Made by a program: the position numbers and the translations under genes. Below are positions 34,036-43,094 of a stretch of DNA of 64,000 bases, piece by piece. This DNA is from VRUE01 sp963737575 (GTDB taxonomy: Bacteria; Actinomycetota; Thermoleophilia; Solirubrobacterales; 70-9): positions 212,338 through 276,337 of the forward strand of contig CAVTTJ010000003.1 of the NCBI GenBank assembly GCA_963737575.1, written 5' to 3'. Position 1 is the stretch's first letter. Every line of letters starts with the position of its first letter. Under the pieces are notes generated by a model, which saw only the letters and a list, made by a program, of their open reading frames with translations, was not told the DNA's origin and did no database searches.

Positions 34036-36735
34036 TCAGTGCTTCGGGCCGCAGGGAGTCTGCGCCTGAACCGACTGTTTGAGGCGCTTGCCACTCTGGG
34101 CCGTGTATTCGACCTGGATCGAGCCGGGGGAATTGCAGAGGTCCTTGGTGTTGCTCAGGTAGCCCTTCTTACCCCCGAGGAGGGTGAGGCGGAAATGCCC
34201 GATCGGCGCGTCCGGGATCACCGGGACGATCGTCCGCAGGCGCCCGGTCCTGTCCGATGCGGATTCCGCCTGCGGCATCATCGTGACCTGGCCGTCGAGG
34301 ATGAAGACCAGGTGTGGCAGCTTGCCGTAGCCGGAGACGGCGTAGGCCGGGCCCGTCAGGGGCTCATCGAGCAGCGGCGTTTTGACGGAGACGTTGCCCA
34401 TCGGCTGGCGGCCACGGCACCGTTCGGCTTCCAGCTGCGAGCGCGAGCAGATGTTGAACAGATGGCGCTGATCGACCTGATAGGCCTTCGGCAGGGTGAC
34501 GGTGACCGTCTTCAGGTTCGCGTCTCCCCGGCGGGTCCTGAGGTCGAACTGTAGCCGCGGGTTCTGGGAACGGTGGGTCTGGCGGCCGAGCTGGCGGACG
34601 GTCATCGAGGGCTTGAACCCGAGGTCCGAGCAGTTGACGGGATGAAAGTAGGAGCTGAAGTCGGCAACGCTCCCCTGATCCCCGATCCCCTGTGAGGCGA
34701 TGCTCGAGGTATCGCAATGGGTCGGGTTGATCATGAAGTTCGGCTTGTCGATGTTGACCTTGATCGTCCGCATTCGCAACGGCACGCCGCCGATGATCGC
34801 CGGCAGGGTGTCGGAGATGGCGGTGACGTGGGCGTCGACCGGATCGACGTGGATCGCGACCCGGACCACCTGCGTCCCGTAGTCGTACGGGCCGGCGACG
34901 GCGGGGGTAATCACGACCAAACTCAGCGGCGCGCCCTTGAAGGGACCGGCCAGGTAGATCTTGCCGGTGACGTGGAACGGATGGCTCCCGGGGCCGGCGG
35001 CGACGTTCGAGGTGCCGATCAGGCTTGAGCTGCGGCAGCTCGGATAGATCTCCTCGGTGCGGCCGAGCTGCCCCGCGGCCTGCCGGATCGCCTCCTCGGA
35101 GCAGTATTCGATCCCCCGCAGCGACCCCGTCAGCCCCGGTGGCATCGTGAAGTCGAGGTCGTGGAGAAACTGGTCGCCGTCGTCGCGATCGAGCTTCAGG
35201 GAGAAGGCGCTGAAGCCGCCCGCGACCGGATTCGAGGTTCCCGCTTCGAGGCGTGGCGAGAACGGCCTTATCTGGCCCGGACAGGAGGAGCCTCCCGGGC
35301 CGGAGTTGATGCTGAGGGCCGGGCGCGAGCGCTGGGGGGCGAGCAGGCTGTTCCATGGGGTGAAGTTCGAATCGACCTGATAGACGGTGCAGCTCGTCGG
35401 CGTGGCGATCAACCCGCGGTCGGACGCGAAGACGTGGAGGTTGAACTCTTCGAACGGCACCTCCGGGAGGTCGGTGACGGAGATGGCCAGCCTCCCGGTC
35501 GTCGGATCCGGCTGCACCGAGGCGACGATCTTCGTGTTGATGCCGAACCCGCCGGCGATCATGAACAGCCGGTACTGGTTTCCGGGGGTCGGCTCGCCGA
35601 TGTAGAGCGATCCCGTCAGGGGGCCGACGAGGGCCGGCGTGCGGATGTCGAAGCGGCCGATTTTCGAGTTGTTCGGGCATTGCGCCGGGGCCTCGCTGCC
35701 GAAGCCGGCCTCGGCGTCGGTGCAGGCGGTCTGGCCGTCCGCCGCGTCCGGGTTGACCGAGACGCCTTCGGGCAGGATCACGGTGGCCGCGCGGATGCTC
35801 GACGGCGTCGGTGAGCGGCTCAGCGGCTGCGCCGCACGCAGGCTGATGTCCATCCCCGAGGGGGAGTCGGCCGCTTCCGAGGTCAGCCCGGCGTTCAGCG
35901 CCGGCTGGAAGGTCTGCTGATCGCAGGCGGTCGTCGGCGGATACTGGTCCTCCGCATGAGCCGCGTGAGACGGATCCTGGTATGTCCGAACGTCGAGCGA
36001 GACGGTCAGCGGCTGGCCCGTGCAGGTGCTGGGGTTGTCGATCATCGGCGCCTCGACGACGTTCGCATGGTGCGGCGTCTGGCCGTTGCCCGACGCGCAG
36101 CGCGCGCTGGCCACCCCGGGGCAGCCTGCCGGATTGCCGGGTGAGCCAGGGAGAAAGCGCTCGTCGTCGTTTTCGAGTGCGGCCGGGAAACCCCAAACCG
36201 ATATCGCGGCTCCGGCGAGGGGCATCGACTGGGTTATGCCGGCGACAGTCATCCGCAGGCCGTAGTCCGATCCGCTTCGAACCTGAATCGGGATCGAGAT
36301 CGGGATGTCGAGGGTCGGGACGACGAATGCAAGCCGGGCGGTCTCCCCCTCCACCTGGACGGCAATGTCATAGATCGGCGCCGCGCCGAGGAGAGCATTC
36401 GGATTCCCGTTGTAGTTCGCTCTGATGACGACCGTGCCCGCCTGGGAGGCCGCGGGGCATTGGGAGAGGGCGAAGTCGGAGACCGTGCAGGTCGGGATCG
36501 CGTTCGGATTCCCGAACACCCCCTGCGGGAGGTTGACGGTGACGTCTTCGGCGGCCTCCGGCTGACCTGGTTCATCCAGGCTGAAGCTCGCCGTCAGGTT
36601 CGGGTGAGCGCCGGCCGCGGTCGTCGAGGTCGTCACTCCGAACGAGCTGATCGGCTCGACGGCGGTCGCCGTCTGCGCGGAGGCCCCGAGGGCGAGAGCC
36701 CAGAACGAGAGCACGATGGCCAGCCGGGCCGTCAT
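34036..36735 (-). CDS. Secreted four-repeat protein, family A subtype 1
   Basis: 899 aa from the ATG at 36735, which overlaps the B1 stop (ATGA). Signal peptide ARLAIVLSFWALALGASAQ. Family opening ISSFGVTTSTTAAGAHPN. Repeat markers are CTVSDFALSQCPAASQAGT, QCPNNSKIGRF, SCRSSSLIGTS and RCRGRQPMGN, with HVFASDRGLIATPTSC and FRLTLLGGKKGYLSNTKDLC closing repeats 2 and 4. No Cys-rich subtype-2 insertion. Same length as the A1 at 7917 and close in sequence. It is the last gene of the six-gene operon; the 117 bp to the convergent MFS gene show no clear terminator. Confidence 0.85.
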   Translation of the reverse strand: MTARLAIVLSFWALALGASAQTATAVEPISSFGVTTSTTAAGAHPNLTASFSLDEPGQPEAAEDVTVNLPQGVFGNPNAIPTCTVSDFALSQCPAASQAGTVVIRANYNGNPNALLGAAPIYDIAVQVEGETARLAFVVPTLDIPISIPIQVRSGSDYGLRMTVAGITQSMPLAGAAISVWGFPAALENDDERFLPGSPGNPAGCPGVASARCASGNGQTPHHANVVEAPMIDNPSTCTGQPLTVSLDVRTYQDPSHAAHAEDQYPPTTACDQQTFQPALNAGLTSEAADSPSGMDISLRAAQPLSRSPTPSSIRAATVILPEGVSVNPDAADGQTACTDAEAGFGSEAPAQCPNNSKIGRFDIRTPALVGPLTGSLYIGEPTPGNQYRLFMIAGGFGINTKIVASVQPDPTTGRLAISVTDLPEVPFEEFNLHVFASDRGLIATPTSCTVYQVDSNFTPWNSLLAPQRSRPALSINSGPGGSSCPGQIRPFSPRLEAGTSNPVAGGFSAFSLKLDRDDGDQFLHDLDFTMPPGLTGSLRGIEYCSEEAIRQAAGQLGRTEEIYPSCRSSSLIGTSNVAAGPGSHPFHVTGKIYLAGPFKGAPLSLVVITPAVAGPYDYGTQVVRVAIHVDPVDAHVTAISDTLPAIIGGVPLRMRTIKVNIDKPNFMINPTHCDTSSIASQGIGDQGSVADFSSYFHPVNCSDLGFKPSMTVRQLGRQTHRSQNPRLQFDLRTRRGDANLKTVTVTLPKAYQVDQRHLFNICSRSQLEAERCRGRQPMGNVSVKTPLLDEPLTGPAYAVSGYGKLPHLVFILDGQVTMMPQAESASDRTGRLRTIVPVIPDAPIGHFRLTLLGGKKGYLSNTKDLCNSPGSIQVEYTAQSGKRLKQSVQAQTPCGPKH

Positions 36736-39700
36736 CGCGTTCTCCGCTTCGGATTGGCATGGTGGCGATGCTTGTGCCTGTGACGGTGCTTCTTCTTCTT
36801 GTGCGCCGGCTTTGCATTCCCCCCCGTCCCCTGGAAGGTCGGCAGGGCAGCGGCGGGCGGCGCCGCGGACCCGGGCCCGTGACACTCATCGGATGCCTGG
36901 CATTCCTGGATCACGGGCGGGGTCGCAAAGCCCCCGTCTTCCCGCGCCGTGTAGATCTTCACCGTCTTTCCGTTGTGGTCACCGCTCACCAATGTCTCCC
37001 GTGTGTAGAAGTAGGCGTTGCGCCCGTCGGCGCTGACCGAGAGAAGGCCCGTGGCCGTGGGCGACCGGCCTGTCGAGATCAGGTAGAGCCGTTCGTTCTT
37101 CCACTCGTAGACGTCTGACGAGACCCCGGTGTCGCGGAGCGCCAGAGCTTCGGTCGAGGTGAAGAAGACCCTGCCGTCATCGGCGAGGTTCAAGCCGTAT
37201 CCGGACAGTTCGGTGTCGGCGTTGAGCGTCGCCCGAGTGGTCGGGCAGGAGGCGCAGATCAGAGAATTCCCCTGCGCTCCATAGCGATAGATGGCCGTGT
37301 GCCCCGCGGTCGGGAAGCCGGTCAGGGGGACGCTGGACGAGAAGGCCGCGAAATCGCCGCTCGGCGTGACCTGGAAGTCGCCGAAGCCGTGCATCTCGCT
37401 GTCCAGGACCGCGTGCGTGATGGCTGGATTGGAGGGCTCCAGGGTGGCGACGAAACGAGCGGGTTCTCCGGGCGCGGACAGGTAGAGGTTCGGCTGGTTC
37501 TGGGCGCCCGAGGTGCCGTCGAGCCTCTCGGGGGAGAGGAAATAGATCGCTCCGCTCCCCGCCGCGACTCCGGCCCCGCCCGCGAACGCGACAGCTGCAC
37601 AGGTGTTCGTCGACGCTGCGCCAACCGCGTTCCAGTTGTTGCGGCCTTCGGCCGGCGCCGGGTCACACGAATCCGTGTCGCCACCGCCGGGCCCGCTCGA
37701 GACGCGCGTGACCGTGACGAGACCGCCGGGGGAGACGTCGGCGCGATAGATATCGGCGCTGGTGTCGTGGTCGTCGGCCGTCAGCTTGTCGACCGTCGTG
37801 TAGAGGACCGAGGACCCGTCCGATGACATCCCGTCGTAGACCACCCCGCTGGTCGTCCCGGGCGCGAGGTCGACCGTGCTCGGCGAGTCGTCGATGTTCA
37901 TGTATGGGTGCCAGTAGCGGTTGCCGGCAGCGTCGGTCGAGACCCGTTGGGCGACGATGACCCGGGACCCGTTCCCGGACACGTCGAGGGAGGCGATTCC
38001 GTCGGCGTCGCCGGGCCCGTGACAGCTGCCCGCGCCCTGGAGACACGACAGGGCCGCCCCACCGGGCGCCCTGGAGATAACGTGGGTTACGCCCGCGACG
38101 AGGTCCCTGTCATAGATGGACACGTCACCGCTCGAGGCTGCGTCCTGCTCGAAGGCGTCCGTCGAGCCGAAGATCAGATGGGTGCCGTCTGCGGATAGCC
38201 GCCGGCCGATGTATCCGTCCGGTTCGGCCGAGGGCCCGGGGTCGAGAGAGCCGGCCATTCCCTGGGCGAGCGGCCCTTCGTCGCGGCGAATCGGCAAACC
38301 GGTCTTGCCGTCCGCGAAGCACGGGCTGCAGATTTCGGGGCCGCCGAAGAGAAGGGTCGAGAGGTCTTCGGACTCCTCGAGCGGTGTCGACCCGAACGGC
38401 CCCTGGAACGGCGGGTCGCCGACCGCGATTCCGGCGTAAGTGGTGGTCCAGCCGTCGTTCGTCCTCCTCGCGATGTAGGGGTCGACGCCATGGTTCGTCG
38501 GTTCGCCGCCCACCCCCGGGACCTTTCCGAAGTTGAGGGAATAGAGGACGCTGTCGGCGGCGCGCGGCTTGGCTGCGAGGGGGATTTGACCCGGAATCAG
38601 ATCGGACCGCACGTCATAGCCGCCCGCGTTCGCCGGCGAGACGAGCTCGTAGGCGCGGCAGTCCGGCAGCAGGACGGTGCCCGTCTCTTTGCGGATCAGC
38701 GCATTGGAGCAGGTGTCGACCGTGGATTCGACGACGTAGGTCCGGAAGACATCTTCGGCGCCGGCAACTTCCCCGAAATCATTTTTCGCGACCAGCCTGT
38801 AGTGGTAGCTCGTGTCCGATTTCAGTCCGCTGAGCCGGACGGACGCTTCCTGGGTGCCGAGCACCTTGGGAAGGAAGATTTCTTCGAGCGGCGCGACTGC
38901 ACACGAGCTGAGATCGCAGTCTTCCTCCCCGTATTCGACGAAATACCTGGTTTCGCCGCCGTTCGGATTCACGTCAGCCGAAATTTGCGCCCCGTCCGAG
39001 TTGACTTCGGAGACGATCGTTTCCGACATCGAGAGTTCACCCTGCGGCCGGAAGGGGCGGTCGCGGCCGAAGGCGAGGATTCCGTTGGCGTTCTTCGCGA
39101 CCAGCCGGTAGTGGTACTGGGCCCCCTGCGTCAGGCCTTCCAGCTGCGCGGTCACCTGATGCACCCCCGAGCCCGAGATCGGGCTTCCGGGCGTGCACGG
39201 AACCACTTCGCCGTAGTTCCCGAAGCTCCCCCATTGGAAATAGCATTCGTTCGCGTCGCCGGCTCCGTCGAGGTCGACCGTCCCATGCAGCGTCACCTTC
39301 GTCGGCGTCAGCGCCGGAGGTTCGGTCTTGACCGTGGGAACCGTTGCCTGTCCGGACTTTTCGAAGATCTCGATGTGCCTCGCCCCTTCGAATTCACGAC
39401 CATCGGACACATAGACCCTTTCGTCGCCGGCCGTGACGGCCACTCCGCCCGGCCCTTCGAGGCCAGGGAACGAGTGCGCGGGGTCCGGGGTCCCAAATGA
39501 GGTGATCGCTTCGCCGTTCTCGTCGTACTCGATGACGACCGGGGCGAACCCTCCTTCAAACGGCTTCGACTCGAGTGTGAAGACGTGGTCCGTGGTCATG
39601 TCAGCCGTCGCGTTCATCGTGGAGGCGGCGCTGCCGCCGAAGTCGGACAGCACATGGCCTTCGGAGTCGTATTTCTTGCCGTAGTCGTCGGGGATCCCGT

Positions 39701-40367
39701 CGAGGTAGCCTGCCGCGACGAAGTAGAAGTTGTCCTGGGAGTCGATCGCGAGACTGCAGGCGCCGTTGTAGTTCCCGGTCGTGAAGGGCTTGAACGGGAT
39801 CGTCCTGCCGGTCGGAACCCCGTTGGAGTCGTACTCGGTGAATTTGTATCGGGGGTAGTCGACGACCCAGAGATCGCCCTCGGCATCGGTCGCGATGTCG
39901 CAGACCCTCTGAAAGCCTCCGAGCGGGAACCCTCCTGCGATTTCGGTGCCGTCGGGCCGATATCCCTTCACCACTTTTTCCGCGACCACGTAGATGTTGC
40001 CCTTCGATGACGCCGTCGAGTTATCGATCGCCACGTGAGAAGGCCCTTCGATCTGGACCGGAATCGCCGTCGCCCCTTCGAGCGCACTGAACCCAAGCGG
40101 GTTTCCTTCGTTGTCGAACTGCGACACGGAGCCGTTCAGCCGCACCGGGTCGACGACGTATCCCTTTTCGGCCGTCTGGTTCATCTCGATGTCGCCCGGG
40201 ACGGCGAGCGTTCCCGCCGTGGACCCGGCCCCGTCGTAGTACTGGCCGGTGTAGGTGTAGACCGGAACCGAGCGTGCGCTCGCCGAGCCGGCGGCGGCCA
40301 GCACCGACAGCGCCGCGACGGCTGCGACGGCAAGGACCCTCATACGAAACTTCGTCGGCATCTCCAC
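36732..40367 (-). CDS. Giant secreted propeller/FN3-like protein, family B subtype 1
   Basis: 1211 aa from a GTG at 40367 (AAGGGG 7 nt upstream; an ATG at 40361 is possible). Signal peptide RVLAVAAVAALSVLAAAGS. NHL-like propeller to about 340 (DLWVVDYPRYKFTEYDSNG), then two FN3-like domains (CYFQWGSFGNYGEVVPC and YFVEYGEEDCDLSSC). LPDCRAYELVSPA then opens a TolB-like region with CSPCFADGKTG, GTHLIFGS and GDFAAFSS. It lacks the second propeller that interrupts this region in the 10613 paralogue. End motifs are LICASCPT, CQASDECHGPGS and a long His/Lys/Arg tail. It starts 4 bp past the A2 stop region and overlaps A1. Confidence 0.85.
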   Translation of the reverse strand: MEMPTKFRMRVLAVAAVAALSVLAAAGSASARSVPVYTYTGQYYDGAGSTAGTLAVPGDIEMNQTAEKGYVVDPVRLNGSVSQFDNEGNPLGFSALEGATAIPVQIEGPSHVAIDNSTASSKGNIYVVAEKVVKGYRPDGTEIAGGFPLGGFQRVCDIATDAEGDLWVVDYPRYKFTEYDSNGVPTGRTIPFKPFTTGNYNGACSLAIDSQDNFYFVAAGYLDGIPDDYGKKYDSEGHVLSDFGGSAASTMNATADMTTDHVFTLESKPFEGGFAPVVIEYDENGEAITSFGTPDPAHSFPGLEGPGGVAVTAGDERVYVSDGREFEGARHIEIFEKSGQATVPTVKTEPPALTPTKVTLHGTVDLDGAGDANECYFQWGSFGNYGEVVPCTPGSPISGSGVHQVTAQLEGLTQGAQYHYRLVAKNANGILAFGRDRPFRPQGELSMSETIVSEVNSDGAQISADVNPNGGETRYFVEYGEEDCDLSSCAVAPLEEIFLPKVLGTQEASVRLSGLKSDTSYHYRLVAKNDFGEVAGAEDVFRTYVVESTVDTCSNALIRKETGTVLLPDCRAYELVSPANAGGYDVRSDLIPGQIPLAAKPRAADSVLYSLNFGKVPGVGGEPTNHGVDPYIARRTNDGWTTTYAGIAVGDPPFQGPFGSTPLEESEDLSTLLFGGPEICSPCFADGKTGLPIRRDEGPLAQGMAGSLDPGPSAEPDGYIGRRLSADGTHLIFGSTDAFEQDAASSGDVSIYDRDLVAGVTHVISRAPGGAALSCLQGAGSCHGPGDADGIASLDVSGNGSRVIVAQRVSTDAAGNRYWHPYMNIDDSPSTVDLAPGTTSGVVYDGMSSDGSSVLYTTVDKLTADDHDTSADIYRADVSPGGLVTVTRVSSGPGGGDTDSCDPAPAEGRNNWNAVGAASTNTCAAVAFAGGAGVAAGSGAIYFLSPERLDGTSGAQNQPNLYLSAPGEPARFVATLEPSNPAITHAVLDSEMHGFGDFQVTPSGDFAAFSSSVPLTGFPTAGHTAIYRYGAQGNSLICASCPTTRATLNADTELSGYGLNLADDGRVFFTSTEALALRDTGVSSDVYEWKNERLYLISTGRSPTATGLLSVSADGRNAYFYTRETLVSGDHNGKTVKIYTAREDGGFATPPVIQECQASDECHGPGSAAPPAAALPTFQGTGGNAKPAHKKKKHRHRHKHRHHANPKRRTR

Positions 40368-40370
40368 CGC

Positions 40371-43094
40371 CTAACCCCTTCCCCGCCCGGAGCCGTGGCG
40401 CTTTCGGCTTGTGCCGGGGCCGCAGCTCGTCTTCAGCTTCGGGTTGACGTTGAGGACGTCGCCGTTCTGGCCGGTCATCCGCACCGTCGCCCGCTTCGTG
40501 CTGCCGCACAGTCCGTCGCTGTTGACGACCAGGCCCTTTGCGCCGCCGAGCAGGTCGAACTTGAGCGAGCTGACCGGCGCGTCGGGGACCGATTCGAAGG
40601 TTGTGCGCAGGCGCCCGTTGACGGCGTCGACCCGCCCGGCCAGTTCGATTTCGATCTGGCCCTCCAGGTCCATCACGAGGTCGGGAAGCTTGTGCGAGGA
40701 GGCGCGCAGGTAGACGCTTCCTTCGAGCGGCTCGTCGAGCAACGGAGTGATCACCTTCGCGTGCCCGACCAGCGAGCTGGGCGGACACTGGTCGTTGGCG
40801 AATTCGCCCCGTCTGCAGACCGTGCCGATGTGAGCATTGTCGAGCTGCTCGCCGTTCGGCAGGGCGACGGAGACGCGTTGGGTGTTTGCGTCGCCGGGCC
40901 GCGCCTTGAAGAGCGCGTGGATGGCCGGGTGGCCCCGGGCTGCGAGGCCGCCTGTCAGCGAAAGGCTGAGCGCCGGCGAATAGCCCATCGCCGAGCAATT
41001 CGCGACCTGGAAATGGGTCTGGAAGTCCGTCAGTGCGCCTTCGTCCCCGAACACCTGCGTCCCGACGGAGAACGGGTCGCAGCGGGTCGGGTTGAGGGTG
41101 AAGTCGGGGCGATCGAGCCCGACCTGGAGGTAACGGGTGCGGAGGGGAACGCCGTCCAGGATTCGCGGCAGCGGGTCGGAGACGGTGGTGATCTGCGCGG
41201 TAGCGGGATCGATGTAGACCGCGACCCGAGTGACGACGTTGCCGAGGTCGTACGGCCCGGACACGGCCGGAATCACGATGAGAAGGCTGAGGGGAGCGCC
41301 CCGGTAGGGACCGGCGAGGTAGACGTCACCGCCGACGTACAGCGGGCGCGTACCGGGCCCGGCGCCGGCCTTGATGAAACCGACCCGACTCGCGGGCGAA
41401 CAGAGCGGCGCGGCCTGCTCCTGGCGCCCGCTGTAGCCGCCGCCCAGAAGGCCCGAGATGGCCGGCTCGGGGCAGTTTGCGACTCCCCGCAGCGATGCGA
41501 GGAAGCCCGGTGGCGTGCTGACCTTGAGCGCGGTCGGTTCCTGGTCCCCGTCGTTGCGGCTCGCCTCCACGGTGAAGGGAGTGAACGCTCCCGCCGTGTT
41601 GTCGGCACTACCCGCGTTCACCGCCGGGTGGAACGGTGACGGCGAGGGCGGGCAGGGCGTCCCGTTGGGGCCGTCGATGACCGAGATCGAGCTCGTCGAG
41701 ACCTGGTCTTCGAGCGCCTGGTCCCAGGGAGTGAACCGGGTGACCACGGGGTAGCTTCCACACTGCTTTGGGGTGGCGAAGATGCCGCGCTCCGAGCCGA
41801 AGAAGTGGAGGCCGACTTCCTGGATCGGCGATTGCGGGAGATCGGAGAATGTGGCCACGACCCGGCCCGTTCGGGGATCGAGGTTGACCGCTCCTTTCAG
41901 TTTCACGTGGGTGGCGAAACCGTCCGCGGTGACGAAGACGCGGTACGTCTGGTCGGGGAGAGGTTGGCCGATGTAGATGCTGCCCTGGATCGGGCCCGGC
42001 AGGGCCGAGCTGTCGATGGTCGAGGTGCCGATCTTGGCGAACTCCGGGCAGTGGGCCGCATCCTCAGTGGTGAAGGAGAGTTCGTCGTCGGCGCACGCGA
42101 CCTTGCCGTTGGCGGCGTTGGGCGCCAACGAGAATCCTTCCGGGAGCGTCATCTCAGCACTGCGTATCTCCGACGGCGAGGGCGTGGTCGGGCTCTGCGT
42201 CTGCGGCACCTTGAGAGTCACGTCCAGTCCGGACATGCTGTCGGCCGCTTCCGTGGTCGGCGTCGCGGTCAGGCTCGGGCTGAAGGTAAGCTGATCGCAG
42301 CCCGTGGTGGCGGGCCAGTCGTCCTCGGCGTTGACCGTGACCCCCGAGTAGTATTCGATCGAGTGGCTTGCCGTCAGCGGTACGCCGCAGGTGGTCGGGT
42401 TCTGGAGATATGGAGCCGGCGGCGAACTCGATTTCACCGGGCCGTAGCAGCCTTCGGGGTACGGTTTGCATGAGGAGATCCCCTCGGTCGTACCCACCGG
42501 GAATCGGTTCGCGTCGTGGCTCGGGTCCGCGGGCACGCCCCAGAGATGAACTGCGGTCAAGGTGAGCCCGAAGAACTGGTAGATCGGCGAAGTCGTTGCG
42601 TCGAGGCCGTAGTCGGATCCGGTCCGTGCGTGGAGGACGACGAACAGGGCGGTGTTCGCTCCGACCACGTAGAAGCCGGTGAGGCCGGCCTCATCGGCGT
42701 GAGGCACGAGGTTGAACATCGCCTCACGTACTGCGTTCTGGATCTCCACCACTCCCACCTGGGACTCCGGGGGACATGCATGAAGTGCGAATTCGGTCAG
42801 CCTGCAGGCGGGAACGTTGTGGGGATCTCCGATGAAGCCGGTGGGGAAATGCATGTCGAGGACCCGCGCGTCCTCGCAGTTGCATGGCCTGTTGGTCGAG
42901 TTTCGGGCGGTCCAGGTCACCGAGTAGTCGACATCGGGGTGCCCGCCCGCCTGAGTCGTCGAGACGTGGGTGTCGAATTCGGAGATTTCCTCGACCGCGA
43001 ATGCCCGATCCGCAAAGCCCCACATCAGGGCCATGGCAGCGACCACCGCGGCAAGCGTGGCGAAATACCTGCTCATCCGCGTTCGCTCAGCCAT
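40371..43094 (-). CDS. Secreted four-repeat protein, family A subtype 2
   Basis: 907 aa from the ATG at 43094, which overlaps the B2 stop by 8 nt; the frame extends upstream within B2. Signal peptide YFATLAAVVAAMALMWGF. The subtype-2 Cys insertion (NRPCNCEDARVLDMHFPTG) matches the A2 at 15051. Repeat markers are CRLTEFALHACPPESQVG, HCPEFAKIGT, LCSPASRVGF and QCPPSSLVGH; HFFGSERGIFATPKQC closes repeat 2 and FDLLGGAKGLVVNSDGLC repeat 4. C-terminus RKRHGSGRGRG is basic. The same slot in the cassette (between B2 and B1) is held by A2 in the 7.9-21.6 kb operon. Confidence 0.85.
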   Translation of the reverse strand: MAERTRMSRYFATLAAVVAAMALMWGFADRAFAVEEISEFDTHVSTTQAGGHPDVDYSVTWTARNSTNRPCNCEDARVLDMHFPTGFIGDPHNVPACRLTEFALHACPPESQVGVVEIQNAVREAMFNLVPHADEAGLTGFYVVGANTALFVVLHARTGSDYGLDATTSPIYQFFGLTLTAVHLWGVPADPSHDANRFPVGTTEGISSCKPYPEGCYGPVKSSSPPAPYLQNPTTCGVPLTASHSIEYYSGVTVNAEDDWPATTGCDQLTFSPSLTATPTTEAADSMSGLDVTLKVPQTQSPTTPSPSEIRSAEMTLPEGFSLAPNAANGKVACADDELSFTTEDAAHCPEFAKIGTSTIDSSALPGPIQGSIYIGQPLPDQTYRVFVTADGFATHVKLKGAVNLDPRTGRVVATFSDLPQSPIQEVGLHFFGSERGIFATPKQCGSYPVVTRFTPWDQALEDQVSTSSISVIDGPNGTPCPPSPSPFHPAVNAGSADNTAGAFTPFTVEASRNDGDQEPTALKVSTPPGFLASLRGVANCPEPAISGLLGGGYSGRQEQAAPLCSPASRVGFIKAGAGPGTRPLYVGGDVYLAGPYRGAPLSLLIVIPAVSGPYDLGNVVTRVAVYIDPATAQITTVSDPLPRILDGVPLRTRYLQVGLDRPDFTLNPTRCDPFSVGTQVFGDEGALTDFQTHFQVANCSAMGYSPALSLSLTGGLAARGHPAIHALFKARPGDANTQRVSVALPNGEQLDNAHIGTVCRRGEFANDQCPPSSLVGHAKVITPLLDEPLEGSVYLRASSHKLPDLVMDLEGQIEIELAGRVDAVNGRLRTTFESVPDAPVSSLKFDLLGGAKGLVVNSDGLCGSTKRATVRMTGQNGDVLNVNPKLKTSCGPGTSRKRHGSGRGRG

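Noticed and set aside
40035..41639. Long plus-strand ORF (534 aa) opposite A2/B1
   Set aside because: Spans two minus-strand genes and has shadow-type composition.
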